DNA of 64,000 nucleotides from Anaerococcus vaginalis (GCF_000307225.1 NZ_HE978618.1:140778-204777); one strand, 5' to 3'. Shown: positions 8,250 through 17,135, numbered from the stretch's first letter. Made by a program: numbers and translations. Notes: generated by a model not told the origin, from the letters alone.

Positions 8250-8615
8250 TTGGGAAATTTAATAGTTGGCGATGTGCTTTTGCTATTTTTTTCAATTTAT
8301 GTGGGCATATTTTTCAAAAAATTTCACACATCCTATCCAAAAATGAAAGTAGGCTTTCACATTTGGGAAGTTTGTTACAATAAAGAATGCTGGGAGTATG
8401 GAAATAATTTTGTAGGAAATCTTTCAATAATTCTTGGAATAATTTTATTTGGCATAATTTATCCAATAATTTTATATTTCAAAGTAAAAAGAAATATATG
8501 TGTAATTCTTCTAGTTCTTTTTACCATTCTTTATTTTATACTCTTGCTTATAATTTTAAGATCTCATATGAGAAAAAAATTTAATTTAAAAGATGAAAAA
8601 AATGATGAAGATTAA
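8250..8615 (+). CDS. Small membrane protein, SdpI-like
   Basis: This 121-residue protein begins at TTG 8250, with AAAGGGTG upstream. It has a first helix (VGDVLLLFFSIYVGIFF), a polar segment with GFHIWEVCYNKECWEYGNNFVG, and two further helices. The pattern GF(H/R)...W.YGN...G before a membrane helix is what SdpI/YfhL immunity-type proteins show. Similarity is judged by eye and is weak. It is monocistronic and ends at a strong hairpin shared with the convergent HAD gene. Confidence 0.55.
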   Translation: MGNLIVGDVLLLFFSIYVGIFFKKFHTSYPKMKVGFHIWEVCYNKECWEYGNNFVGNLSIILGIILFGIIYPIILYFKVKRNICVILLVLFTILYFILLLIILRSHMRKKFNLKDEKNDED

Positions 8616-8618
8616 AAT

Positions 8619-8672
8619 AAAAAAGACTCTTTTGTATTATGAATTTTTTAATTCATTTCAAAGAGTCTTTTT
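8619..8672. terminator. Bidirectional terminator with an internal second hairpin
   Basis: The outer stem AAAAGACTCTTT/AAAGAGTCTTTTT encloses a second stem, ATGAATTTTTTAATTCAT. It separates two convergent genes and has T-tracts on both sides. This is an intact single-copy junction, in contrast with 132-367 and 59655-63280. Confidence 0.75.
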
Positions 8673-8717
8673 CTTTTAAAATTTTTTTATAGTTTTATAA
8701 AATTTGTTTTTTACCTT

Positions 8718-9365
8718 TTACGCCATTCTTATTTTTGAAATTTCTTTTGGACTATCTATTATAAGATTTGGTTTACAAGCTTCTAGGATTTTTCTTTCCC
8801 TAAAGCCCCAAGAACATCCTACGGTAAAAATTCCAGCATTTTTGCCACATTTCATATCAACTTCACTATCTCCAAAATAAAAAATTTCAGAAAAATTAAC
8901 ATCAAATCTCTCTTTTATAATATAGATTCCCTCTGGCGAAGGCTTTCTTTCAAAATCTTTTCTATATCCCAAGATAAAATCAAAATAATTTTCACCAAAA
9001 ATTTCTCTTATAACTTTTTTGCAAGTAGAGTCTGGTTTGTTTGAAAAAGCAACCAAAATTTCTCCTCTTTTTTTTATCTTTTCAAGTTCTTCAACTATTC
9101 CATCGTATGGTTCTGTCAAATAAGTTGGATTTTCGTCATATCTTTTGTTATAAGAGTTTAAAATTTCTTCTCTTTTTTCAGATTTTTCAAATTCTATATA
9201 GTCAAGAGTTTTTTCAATTAAAACTTTTGGACCATTTCCAACAAATTCCCTTATTTTTTCTGTTGGAACTTCTTTTAAAGCAAATTTTTTTAAAGTTTGG
9301 TTTATATTATATGATATGGAATCAATTGTATATAAAAGTGTTCCATCTATGTCAAAAATATACAT
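8718..9365 (-). CDS. HAD-superfamily phosphatase (Gph/PpaX-like)
   Basis: A 215-residue HAD hydrolase with motif I DIDGTLLYT (residues 4-12), motif II SNKP near residue 108, a motif III lysine in RKPSPEG near 140 and motif IV FYFGDSEVD near 165. The cap domain is of the helical C1 type. Such enzymes hydrolyse small phosphoesters such as phosphoglycolate or pyrophosphate; the substrate cannot be decided from sequence. It is a single-gene unit. Confidence 0.85.
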   Translation of the reverse strand: MYIFDIDGTLLYTIDSISYNINQTLKKFALKEVPTEKIREFVGNGPKVLIEKTLDYIEFEKSEKREEILNSYNKRYDENPTYLTEPYDGIVEELEKIKKRGEILVAFSNKPDSTCKKVIREIFGENYFDFILGYRKDFERKPSPEGIYIIKERFDVNFSEIFYFGDSEVDMKCGKNAGIFTVGCSWGFRERKILEACKPNLIIDSPKEISKIRMA

Positions 9366-9409
9366 TTATTTACTCCTTTTCCTTCTAAGCTTCGTCAAAG
9401 CATTATTAC

Positions 9410-9433
9410 TATACCATTATTTTTAGTGGTATA
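9410..9433 (+). promoter_or_regulatory. Palindromic candidate operator overlapping the pncB -10 box
   Basis: TATACCA, 10 bases, TGGTATA. The right arm runs into the -10 hexamer TATAAT (9430-9435) of the promoter for the nicotinate phosphoribosyltransferase gene. A repressor bound here would block transcription. A niacin- or NAD-responsive regulator is a guess from the target gene; I do not recognise a published consensus. Confidence 0.45.
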
Positions 9434-9476
9434 ATAAAATTAATGTATAAAATGAAAAATAAAAAGGAAGGAAAAT

Positions 9477-10919
9477 ATGCAAAAAAGAAGAAATTTATCC
9501 ATGTTAAGTGATTTTTATGAATTTACTATGGCTTATGGATATTTTGAAAGCGGAATGAAAGATACGATTGCAGTTTTTGATGCATTTTATAGACAAAATC
9601 CTGACGGAGGAGGTTTTTCAATTTTTTCTGGTTTAAATGATATTATTGATTATGTAGAAAATATTCATTTTGATGAAGAAGACATTGAATATTTTAGAAA
9701 AAATACAAAATTTTCTGAAGATTTTTTAACTTATTTAAAAAATTTTAAATTTACAGGAGATATCTGGGCTTTCCCAGAAGGTTCTGCAATGTTTCCATCT
9801 GAACCGATTGTAACTGTAAGAGCTCCAATAATTGAAGCTCAAATTTTGGAAACTTATTTGCTTTTGTCTTTAAATTATGGATCTTTGGTTGCTACAAAAA
9901 CAAATAGGATTGTAAGAGCTGCAAAGGGAAGAACTGTAATGGAATTTGGCGCAAGACGTGCCCAAGGACCTGATGCATCAATAAAGGGAGCAAGATCTGC
10001 CTTTATAGCTGGAGCTCCAATAACATCAAATACTCTTTCAAGTCAAATGTATGCTTATCCTGCTGGAGGAACTATGGCTCACTCTTGGGTTCAATCATTT
10101 GATTCAGAATATGAAGCATTTTTAGCTTATGCAAAATTATATCCAGAAAATTGTATTTTATTAATTGATACTTACGATGTTTTAAAACAAGGTTTGCCAA
10201 ATGCTATGAAAATTTTCAAAGAAGTTTTGGATCCTTTGGGAATTTCTGGAGGAGTTAGGATAGATTCAGGAGATATTGCCTACCTATCAAAAGAATGTAG
10301 AAAAATTTTGGATGAAAATGGCTACAAAGATGCAAAAATTGTTGCAAGCAATTCACTTGATGAATATAAAATAGAATCCCTTCTCCAACAAGGAGCAGAA
10401 ATTGATTCATTTGGAATTGGAGAAAGATTAATTACAGCAAAATCAGATCCAGTTTTTGGCGGAGTTTATAAACTTGCCGAAATAGAAAATGAAAATGGTA
10501 AAACAGCAAAAATAAAAGTTTCAGAAAATGTAGAAAAAATTACAACACCAGGTCTAAAAGAAGTTTACAGATTGTACGACAAAAAAACTGGCAAGGCAGA
10601 AGCTGATTATATAACTTTAAAAGAAGAAGTTGTTGATGAAAATAAACCACTTGTAATTTTTGATCCACACTTTACATGGAAGATGAAAAGAATGGAAAAT
10701 TATAAACTTAGAAAAATGCAAGTTCCAATTTTTAAAAATGGTAAAAAAGTTTATGAATCTCCAAAAATTGAAGAGATAAACGAATACTGCAAGTCTGAAG
10801 TGAAATCTTTGTGGGATGAGGTAAAAAGATTTGACCAACCTCACAATTATTATGTCGATCTTTCTCACGATTTGTGGAATTTAAAACAAAACCTAATAAT
10901 GAAGGCTATGAGCAAATAA
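9477..10919 (+). CDS. pncB: Nicotinate phosphoribosyltransferase
   Basis: This 480-residue enzyme condenses nicotinate with PRPP, with ATP hydrolysis, to give nicotinate mononucleotide in the NAD salvage pathway. Visible motifs are the N-terminal LSDFYEFTMAYGYFESG, the catalytic-loop region MEFGARRAQGPDASIKGARSAF (residues 158-180), LLIDTYDVLKQG near 230 and GVRIDSGDIAYLSK near 260, which belongs to the phosphoribosyl-binding site. The length is normal. AAGGAAGG precedes the ATG. The downstream short-chain dehydrogenase starts within its stop codon. Confidence 0.95.
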   Translation: MQKRRNLSMLSDFYEFTMAYGYFESGMKDTIAVFDAFYRQNPDGGGFSIFSGLNDIIDYVENIHFDEEDIEYFRKNTKFSEDFLTYLKNFKFTGDIWAFPEGSAMFPSEPIVTVRAPIIEAQILETYLLLSLNYGSLVATKTNRIVRAAKGRTVMEFGARRAQGPDASIKGARSAFIAGAPITSNTLSSQMYAYPAGGTMAHSWVQSFDSEYEAFLAYAKLYPENCILLIDTYDVLKQGLPNAMKIFKEVLDPLGISGGVRIDSGDIAYLSKECRKILDENGYKDAKIVASNSLDEYKIESLLQQGAEIDSFGIGERLITAKSDPVFGGVYKLAEIENENGKTAKIKVSENVEKITTPGLKEVYRLYDKKTGKAEADYITLKEEVVDENKPLVIFDPHFTWKMKRMENYKLRKMQVPIFKNGKKVYESPKIEEINEYCKSEVKSLWDEVKRFDQPHNYYVDLSHDLWNLKQNLIMKAMSK

Positions 10920-11662
10920 TGATAGCCATAATTACTGGAGCAAGTTCAGGCATAGGCTATGAATTTGCAAGGCAAATTGACAAAAAAAATTATGAAGAAA
11001 TTTGGCTAATCGGAAGAAGGGCTGAAAAACTTCAAAATTTATCAAATAAATTACAAACAAGGGCAAAAATTTTTGCCCTTGATTTGTGTGAGGAAAAATC
11101 TTTTGAAATTTTAAAAAAAGAATTGGAAATTTCAAATAAAAAAATAGGCCTTTTGGTAAATTCTGCTGGCATGGGAGAAAATGATTATTTTAAAAATACA
11201 AGCCTTGATAGTGATATGAAAACTTTGGACTTAAATATAAAAGCCCTCACAGCAATGACAAAAATTTCCCTAGATTTTTTCCAAAAAGGTGGAATAATTT
11301 TAAATATAGCATCATCAGCAGCCTTTATTCCACAGGCAAAATTTGCTCTTTATGCAGCAAGCAAGTCTTATGTTTTATCATTTTCAAGGGCAATAAGAAG
11401 GGAATTTAAAGATATAAAAATTTCAATTTTATGCCCAAACAGGGTCGAAACAGAATTTATAAAAAAATCAAACAATAATTCTTCTGGAATAAAAAATTTA
11501 GGAAATGAAAATTTGAAAAAAATGGTAGAAAAAGCCATAAAAAAAATGGGCAAAAAAGATTTGATAACAACTCACCCAAGTGCAAAAATTTTATTAATAA
11601 TCTCAAAAATTTTTCCCCACTCTTTTATATTGTGGATTGAAAAAGTTTTGGGTATGTATTAA
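10919..11662 (+). CDS. Short-chain dehydrogenase/reductase
   Basis: A 247-residue classical SDR: NAD(P)-binding TGASSGIGYEF at residues 6-16, NSAGMGE near 83, then the catalytic serines in NIASSAAF and the YAASK motif (Tyr and Lys) near residue 148. The start is ATG 10919, overlapping the pncB stop codon as TAATG, which indicates translational coupling. The RRAEKL stretch after beta-2 favours NADP(H). The substrate is unknown. It is convergent with radA, but the arsenic island lies between the two. Confidence 0.88.
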   Translation: MIAIITGASSGIGYEFARQIDKKNYEEIWLIGRRAEKLQNLSNKLQTRAKIFALDLCEEKSFEILKKELEISNKKIGLLVNSAGMGENDYFKNTSLDSDMKTLDLNIKALTAMTKISLDFFQKGGIILNIASSAAFIPQAKFALYAASKSYVLSFSRAIRREFKDIKISILCPNRVETEFIKKSNNNSSGIKNLGNENLKKMVEKAIKKMGKKDLITTHPSAKILLIISKIFPHSFILWIEKVLGMY

Positions 11663-11669
11663 TTTTAAA

Positions 11670-11693
11670 AAAGAGCCAATCAAGGCTCTTTTA
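11670..11693. terminator. Terminator after the SDR gene; left copy flanking the arsenic island
   Basis: AAAAGAGCC AATCAA GGCTCTTTT. Its right half and loop (ATCAAGGCTCTTTT) recur at 15751-15764, beside the convergent radA gene. Confidence 0.75.
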
Positions 11694-11961
11694 CTATTTC
11701 TAAAATAATTTTTTTCCATTTCTAAAAGATAAACAACTACACGTTTCGCTTGTTCATCCCAATCTATAGTGTGCAACGAGCAGAGAATTTTCATGAGATC
11801 TCTCCACGCACTACACTTTGGCTTGACTGGTCGGTATTGATAAAATTAATAAATTTTTAAAATCCTTGTATGTGGGAATGTGTCCACTAATTGCTTAATT
11901 ATAACTCTCTAGCAGATAGGAATTATAGCTATTAAAAAATAATTATTGCTTTATTCAAAAA
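11694..11961. repeat. Non-coding left flank of the arsenic island with a decayed repeat fragment
   Basis: I see no gene here. Positions 11795-11834 (GAGATCTCTCCACGCACTAC, then CTTTGGCTTGACTGGTCGG) are a degenerate copy of the repeat found at 51206-51359 and 54324-54476. TGTCCACTAATTGC at about 11890 resembles the terminal repeat of the element at 51514-51950. Confidence 0.5.
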
Positions 11962-12390
11962 TCAACTTCTATTTTCATTCAAACTAATTTCATTTTTCTT
12001 AATTCTAAGGCTTAAATCCTTAATATTTTTTTCTATTTTAAATATAATTTTCCTAAAAAACTCATCATCTTGACCTGTTGGATTTTCTAAATTCCAGTCC
12101 TCTGTATATTGATTTTCTACAATTGGACAGACTACATCACATCCCATAGTAATTGATATATCAATATCTGGCAGGACCTCAATAAGCTTTGAATATTGAG
12201 TTTTCTCCATATCAATATTGTATATATCTTTCATTAATCTGACAGCATCTTGATTTATTTGGTTTTTTATTTGTGTTCCAGCTAAATAGGAGTCAAACAC
12301 ATCTGAAGCATATTTTTTCCCTAAGGCTTCTGCAATTTGGCTCCTACAGCTATTATGCACACATATAAATGCAACTTTTGCTTTTCTCAT
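11962..12390 (-). CDS. arsC: Arsenate reductase, thioredoxin-coupled (LMW-PTPase fold)
   Basis: This 142-residue protein carries the phosphatase-type loop CVHNSCRS (residues 10-17, a CX5R motif) and the downstream redox cysteines in MGCDVVCP (about 80-87), the arrangement of the thioredoxin-dependent ArsC family. It reduces arsenate to arsenite for export by the Acr3 protein encoded upstream in the same operon. The genes run arsR, acr3, permease, redox protein, arsC on the - strand, with one base between arsC and the gene before it. Confidence 0.92.
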   Translation of the reverse strand: MRKAKVAFICVHNSCRSQIAEALGKKYASDVFDSYLAGTQIKNQINQDAVRLMKDIYNIDMEKTQYSKLIEVLPDIDISITMGCDVVCPIVENQYTEDWNLENPTGQDDEFFRKIIFKIEKNIKDLSLRIKKNEISLNENRS

Positions 12391-12391
12391 T

Positions 12392-12793
12392 TTAATTTAT
12401 ACCATTTTGTTCTAATAAATCTTTTACTTCATCCTTGTTTAAAACTTTGCCATAGGATACAACTTTTCCGTTTACAACTAAGGCCGGAGTAGACATAACT
12501 CCATAACTTGCGATTTGAGAAAAGTCTGTAATGTGATCAACATCTGCTTCAACATTAAGTTCAGCAAGTGCTTCCCTGGCTGATTTTTCTAAAGCAAGGC
12601 ATTTCGCACAACCAGAGCCTAATATCTTTATACACTTCTCTTTTTTCTTTTCTTCTGCATTTTCTATATTCTCTGAAGAGTAATCTGAATCACAACAACT
12701 TGTTTCTTCAACTTCCTTACTATTAACAGGCCCACAATTACCTCCACAAGTACAATCTTTCTCTCTTTTTTCTTTCTTACGAAATAATCTCAT
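12392..12793 (-). CDS. Thioredoxin-like redox protein with a cysteine-rich N-terminus
   Basis: This 133-residue protein has a C-terminal thioredoxin-like domain (IKILGSGCAKCLALEKSAREAL, then VMSTPALVVNGKVV) of the MTH895/redox-active disulfide protein 2 type, with the active pair CAKC near residue 60. The N-terminal 45 residues are rich in Cys (CTCGGNCG, then CCDSD) and charged residues and may bind metal or arsenite. In the ars operon it probably supplies electrons to ArsC or chaperones As(III); this is inferred from context. Confidence 0.78.
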   Translation of the reverse strand: MRLFRKKEKREKDCTCGGNCGPVNSKEVEETSCCDSDYSSENIENAEEKKKEKCIKILGSGCAKCLALEKSAREALAELNVEADVDHITDFSQIASYGVMSTPALVVNGKVVSYGKVLNKDEVKDLLEQNGIN

Positions 12794-12878
12794 TTTTTCC
12801 TCCTTAATCCACAGCTATTGTTTTAATAATAGCATATATTTTTTGCTTTCTACTTAATAGTTTCATTTTACTTACTCA

Positions 12879-13874
12879 TTAAATTAAAATAGGGCTAAAA
12901 ATGTTAAATAAGTATCCTACAACAATTATCCCAAAAATACAAATTCCTATAAATAGGAATAAAAGCTTTGGCTTAACTGCTTTTTTTAACATGATCAATG
13001 ATGGTAGGCTTAGTGTTGTTACTGCCATCATAAAAGATAGGACAGTTCCTAGTTGAGCTCCTTTTGACAATAGAGCTTCTGCTATTGGTATAGTTCCAAA
13101 AATATCAGCATACATTGGTACTCCAACAATAGTTGCCAAAATCACTCCAAGCGGGTTCTTGCTGCCTAAGATATTTTCTACCCAAGTTTGAGGAATCCAA
13201 TTGTGAATTAATGAGCCAATGCCCACACCCACTAAAATATAAGGGAAAACTTTTTTGAAAGTGTCAATAACTTGAGTTTTAGAAAAATCAACCCTGTCTT
13301 TTAATGTTAAGCTTGGAGAGCTAATATCAACTTGACTTGCATTTTTTATAAAATCTTCTACATAGCTTTCCATGTGCATTTTTTCAATAAGGCTACCACC
13401 AATTACAGCAATAATTAGCCCGAAAACCACATATGCTAGGGCAATTTTACCTCCAAAAATACTCATAAGTAAAATAAGACTACCCAAATCAACCATTGGA
13501 GAAGATATTAAAAATGAAAAACTCACTCCAGTAGGCAAGCCAGCACTTGTAAATCCCATAAATATCGGAATTGAAGAGCATGAGCAAAAAGGTGTTACGG
13601 TGCCTAGTAAAGCAGATATTATATTTGCTCCTAATCCATCAAAACGTCCCAAAATTTTTCTACTTCTTTCAGGTGGAAAATAGCTTTGTATATAAGAAAT
13701 TATAAAAATTAACACGCAAAGTAATATTGTAATTTTTATGACATCATAGATGAAAAATTGTAAGCTTCCTCCAAGTTTTGAAGTTATATCAAAACCAAGA
13801 TTTGTCGATACTTCTCCTATCAATTCATTGAGCCATTTCATGCCTAGAATTTGATCTTGAATAAAACTCCACAT
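12879..13874 (-). CDS. Permease of the DUF318/UPF0718 family (ArsP-like)
   Basis: This 331-residue membrane protein has about eight hydrophobic segments. The hallmark FCSCSSIPIFMGFTSAGLPTGV stretch (residues about 97-118) and a second GVPMYADIFGTIPIAEALLSKG (about 255-276) match the permease family that includes ArsP, which exports trivalent organoarsenicals. The close pairing with thioredoxin-like and Acr3 genes supports an arsenic role. The substrate is not proven. Confidence 0.82.
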   Translation of the reverse strand: MWSFIQDQILGMKWLNELIGEVSTNLGFDITSKLGGSLQFFIYDVIKITILLCVLIFIISYIQSYFPPERSRKILGRFDGLGANIISALLGTVTPFCSCSSIPIFMGFTSAGLPTGVSFSFLISSPMVDLGSLILLMSIFGGKIALAYVVFGLIIAVIGGSLIEKMHMESYVEDFIKNASQVDISSPSLTLKDRVDFSKTQVIDTFKKVFPYILVGVGIGSLIHNWIPQTWVENILGSKNPLGVILATIVGVPMYADIFGTIPIAEALLSKGAQLGTVLSFMMAVTTLSLPSLIMLKKAVKPKLLFLFIGICIFGIIVVGYLFNIFSPILI

Positions 13875-13876
13875 AT

Positions 13877-14950
13877 CTAAGCTCCGTAAACTTTAGATTC
13901 TTTATTTTCTAAAAACCAGCCTTTTGTATTATTAGCAATATTTACTAAGAATAACATAACTGGTACTTCAGTAAGAACACCTACAGTGCAAGCTAATGCA
14001 ACTGGTGAATCTATCCCAAATATTGCTATTGCAACAGCTACAGCTAATTCAAAGAAGTTTGAAGCTCCAATCATGCCTGCTGGTGCACCTATTTCAAAAG
14101 GTAAACCTACTTTTTTGCTTAAGGCATAGGCTATAGTAAAAATTAGGAATGTTTGAAGAGTAAGTGGAATAGCTATTAATAAAATATGAAATGGGTTTTC
14201 TAAAATTATATTTGCTTGTGAAGAAAATATAATTATTAGGGTCAATAGTAGTCCAAGAGTTGTAATTCCATCAAATTTATTTGAAAATTGTTTTTCAAAA
14301 TAATCCTTTCCTCTTTTATCAATTACTATTTTCCTTGTGATGGCACCTCCTAATAATGGAATAGCAACAAATAAAAACACACTAATAAATAATGTGCTAT
14401 ATGGTACTACAACATTAGATACACCTAATAAAAACTTCACTATAGGTACAAAAGCAAGTAAAATGATTAAATCATTTGTGGCTACTTGAACCACAGTGTA
14501 AGCAGGATCACCCTTTGTAAGAGTCGACCACACAAAAACCATAGCAGTACATGGTGCAGCTCCAAGCAAAACAGCCCCCGCTAAATAATCATTAGCCAAA
14601 TCCTTAGGAATGAAATCTTTCAATATAATAAAGAAAAACAAAAAAGCTATTCCAAACATAGTAAATGGTTTTATTAGCCAATTAACAGTCCATGTTACAA
14701 ATAGGCCTTTTGGATTTTCTCTAACTTTTTTAATACTTTGAAAATCTACTTTCATCATCATTGGATAAATCATAATCCAAATTAATATTGCTATCGGCAC
14801 AGATATACCTGCAATTTGCATTTTACCTAAAACTGATGGGATTATAGGTATGTATTTTCCTATAAGTACCCCCACAATCATACAAAATAATACCCATAAA
14901 GTTAGGTATTTTTGAAATACATTAATTACTTTATCCTTATTTTCTTCCAA
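13877..14950 (-). CDS. acr3: Arsenite efflux transporter, ACR3 family
   Basis: A 357-residue protein with about ten membrane segments. ACR3 features include the N-terminal KYLTLWVLFCMIVGVLIGKY, the conserved cysteine region GAAPCTAMVFVWSTLTKGDPAYT (about residue 130), whose Cys is essential for As(III) transport in the family, and GAPAGMIGASNFFELAVAVAI near 290. It extrudes arsenite using the proton motive force. It is the first structural gene after arsR. Confidence 0.93.
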   Translation of the reverse strand: MEENKDKVINVFQKYLTLWVLFCMIVGVLIGKYIPIIPSVLGKMQIAGISVPIAILIWIMIYPMMMKVDFQSIKKVRENPKGLFVTWTVNWLIKPFTMFGIAFLFFFIILKDFIPKDLANDYLAGAVLLGAAPCTAMVFVWSTLTKGDPAYTVVQVATNDLIILLAFVPIVKFLLGVSNVVVPYSTLFISVFLFVAIPLLGGAITRKIVIDKRGKDYFEKQFSNKFDGITTLGLLLTLIIIFSSQANIILENPFHILLIAIPLTLQTFLIFTIAYALSKKVGLPFEIGAPAGMIGASNFFELAVAVAIAIFGIDSPVALACTVGVLTEVPVMLFLVNIANNTKGWFLENKESKVYGA

Positions 14951-14968
14951 TTCTTTTCTTCCTCCTTT

Positions 14969-14996
14969 GATATAGATGAATTCAAATGTTTCTATA
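14969..14996. promoter_or_regulatory. Candidate ArsR operator between arsR and acr3
   Basis: ATATAGA, 14 bases containing GAATTCAAATG, TCTATAT. It lies between the arsR stop and the acr3 start and could be a second ArsR site that tunes downstream expression. The match is by symmetry only. Confidence 0.35.
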
Positions 14997-15012
14997 TATA
15001 GTGCAAAAAAAT

Positions 15013-15324
15013 TTACTTATTCCAAGTGTGACAAATACATTCCTCCCCGCTATCGAATATTTCCTTTAAGTCGGATTGCATTTCTTGCAGAATCTTCTTA
15101 TTGGCAATGTAATATATATTTTTACCTTCTCTTCGACTAATAACTAGATTAGCGTTCTCTAATCTTTTCATATCATTAGATAGTGTAGGTTGTGTTATAT
15201 CAAATTTTTCTAATATCTCACAAGCGCAAAGCTCATAGCAAGATAACATATCTATAATTTCTAATCGTTTTGGATCACTCAAAACTTTTAATTTTTTTGA
15301 TATCTCTATATATTTATTCTTCAT
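15013..15324 (-). CDS. arsR: ArsR/SmtB family arsenic-responsive repressor
   Basis: A 103-residue winged-helix repressor. The start at 15324 (MKNKYIEISKK) has GGAGG at ideal spacing; an in-frame upstream ATG at 15381 falls in the -35 box and is rejected. The ELCACEIL motif (about residues 30-37), with the two cysteines that bind As(III) in ArsR proteins, precedes the recognition helix QPTLSNDMKRLENANLV. The tail EECICH could add further thiol ligands. It represses the operon until arsenite binds. Confidence 0.93.
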   Translation of the reverse strand: MKNKYIEISKKLKVLSDPKRLEIIDMLSCYELCACEILEKFDITQPTLSNDMKRLENANLVISRREGKNIYYIANKKILQEMQSDLKEIFDSGEECICHTWNK

Positions 15325-15352
15325 GTAAACCTCCTTCCTCTTTTCATATAAA

Positions 15353-15381
15353 ATTATACATAACATATAGAAAGTTGTCAA
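15353..15381 (-). promoter_or_regulatory. Promoter of the ars operon
   Basis: On the - strand, TTGACA (15376-15381), a 17-bp spacer and TATAAT (15353-15358), which is a near-consensus sigma-A promoter. The spacer contains CTATATG, an AT-rich half-site that may be part of the ArsR operator. Confidence 0.8.
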
Positions 15382-15745
15382 TGTGTTTTTCTTTACTACT
15401 TAGAATGATTTTTATTGCTCCCTTTTCACTATCTCAACTAATTTATATCTATAAATTTGATTTCTCTCTGTACATTCCACCTAAAATATACACAATGTAT
15501 AGAGACTCTACAATAATTTATAAATGTACTCTTCCCTCCAAATAAAGTAAAACAAAAAAATTAGGCCTTTAAGATTTCTTATTGAAATCCTAAAAGCCGC
15601 CCGTTTCAACAACTTTATAGAGCATCAACTTAATTTCTTGACATTAATACTATAGTATCCACATGTTCCGTTTGGTCGAGACGGTACATAGGTTGATTTT
15701 TATTATAAAGTATTGTCTAAATTCATACATTATCTACACTTTACA
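15382..15745. repeat. Non-coding right flank of the arsenic island with a repeat fragment
   Basis: I see no convincing gene. A hairpin at about 15562-15599 (AGGCCTTTAAGATTTC, then GAAATCCTAAAAGCC) is terminator-like. Positions 15657-15683, read on the - strand (CCGTCTCGACCAAACGGAAC then ATGTGGA), are a close fragment of the repeat at 54324-54476. Confidence 0.5.
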
Positions 15746-15764
15746 AGCCATCAAGGCTCTTTTT
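15746..15764. terminator. Partial terminator copy at the radA end; right copy flanking the arsenic island
   Basis: AGCC ATCAA GGCTCTTTTT. The + strand T-tract is intact, but read from radA (- strand) the stem is followed by GTAAAGTG rather than a U-tract. It matches the stem at 11670-11693. Confidence 0.5.
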
Positions 15765-17135
15765 ATTTTCCAAAAACATCCAAGATTACTTCTTTTATAT
15801 TTTTCATCTCTTTTATTTCTAAATTTTTGTATTCTTTTTTATCTATTTGTGATTTTCCAATGTAGGCTTTTTTGTAGCCTAATCTTTCTAACTCTTTTAA
15901 TCTTGATTTTATTTGCGGAACTTTTTTAAGCTCTCCTGTTAGGCCTACTTCTGCTATAAAAACTGTTTTATTATCGACTGGTTTTTTCAAATATGATGAG
16001 GCGATTGAAATCATTATTGCAAGATTTACTGATTGCTCTCTCATTTTTAGTCCACCCGTCGCTTTTATTATTACATTTTCATCAAATAAATTTATTCCAG
16101 CTCTTTCTTGTAAAATTGAAATTAAGGTGTTCAAATCATCTTTTCTTAAACTATCTCCAATCCTTTGAGGATAGGGCATAAATGATTTTGAAACTAAGGA
16201 TTCTATTTCAATTTCCAAAAGTCTGCTTCCTTCTTTCATCACAGAAATTGCAGAGCCTTCGATTCCTGAATCTCTTTCTGTAATAAAATATTCTGATGGA
16301 TTTGTAATTTCGATTAGGCCTTCTTCTTGCATGGAAAATAATCCAACTTCTCCTGTCGGGCCGAACCTATTTTTTGTGCTTGTCAAAAGTCTTAGATCTT
16401 CTTCATTTTCTCCATCCAAAAGTAAAACTGTATCAACTAAATGTTCCAAAGTTCTAAGCCCTGCCATCTCTCCTGTTTTATTCATATGTCCTACCATAAT
16501 AAAGGCCCTTTTTTTCTCAGGATTTTTTGCAAGTTCAACACACTTATTTGCACATTCAATTGTTTGGGTAGGAGAGCCTTGCTTGTTGTCAAATTCGTTT
16601 AAGGCAAAAGTTTGAATTGAATCTAAAATTATTATATCTGCATCTTTTTTCTTTATTTCAATTTCTGCAAGATCCATTGAATTTGTCGATAAAATCCAAA
16701 TATTTTGTGAAATTTCTCCAATAATCCTATCAGCTCTAGCCTTAATTTGCGATTCACTTTCCTCTCCCGAAACATACATAACCTTAAATCCATCTTTTGC
16801 ATAAGATGAAGATAATTGTAAAAGAAGAGTAGATTTTCCAGCTCCAGGTCTTGCTGTTAAAATTGAAACTGAATCTTTTACAAGTCCTCCACCGATTGCC
16901 CTATCAAATTCTTCAAAGGAAGATTTTATTCTTTCGGATTCGTCAAGTTTAATCTCTTTTAATAATCTCGCTTGGTTTTCAAAATCAAGGGAGATGGAAT
17001 TTTTTGATGAAGATTCTTTTTTATGGTTTTTTCAATCAAAGTTCCCCATTTTTCACATTCTGGGCATTGGCCTGCCCAAACATTTTGCACATGCCCACAA
17101 TTTTCGCATTCAAAAACCCTCTTAATTTTTGCCAT
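15763..17135 (-). CDS. radA: DNA repair protein RadA, interrupted by a one-base frameshift as read
   Basis: The start is ATG 17135. The N-terminal zinc finger (CENC at residues 10-13, CPEC at 24-27) is in one frame. After the T6 run at 17017-17022 (A6 on the coding strand) the frame shifts by one, and the rest follows: EEFDRAIGGGLV, Walker A RPGAGKST, VMYVSGEES, LDSIQTF, and a Lon-like C-terminal domain (GLTGELKKVPQIKSRLKELERLGY). Adding one A gives an uninterrupted protein of about 457 residues, the usual RadA length. RadA is a DnaB-type helicase that promotes branch migration in recombination. The start overlaps the end of gshA by 14 bp, so the two are co-transcribed. Confidence 0.88.

Noticed and set aside
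15270..15929. Two + strand frames across the ars promoter and the radA 3' end.
   Set aside because: They have no ribosome binding sites, overlap arsR and radA on the opposite strand, and have compositions typical of reverse-strand shadows.
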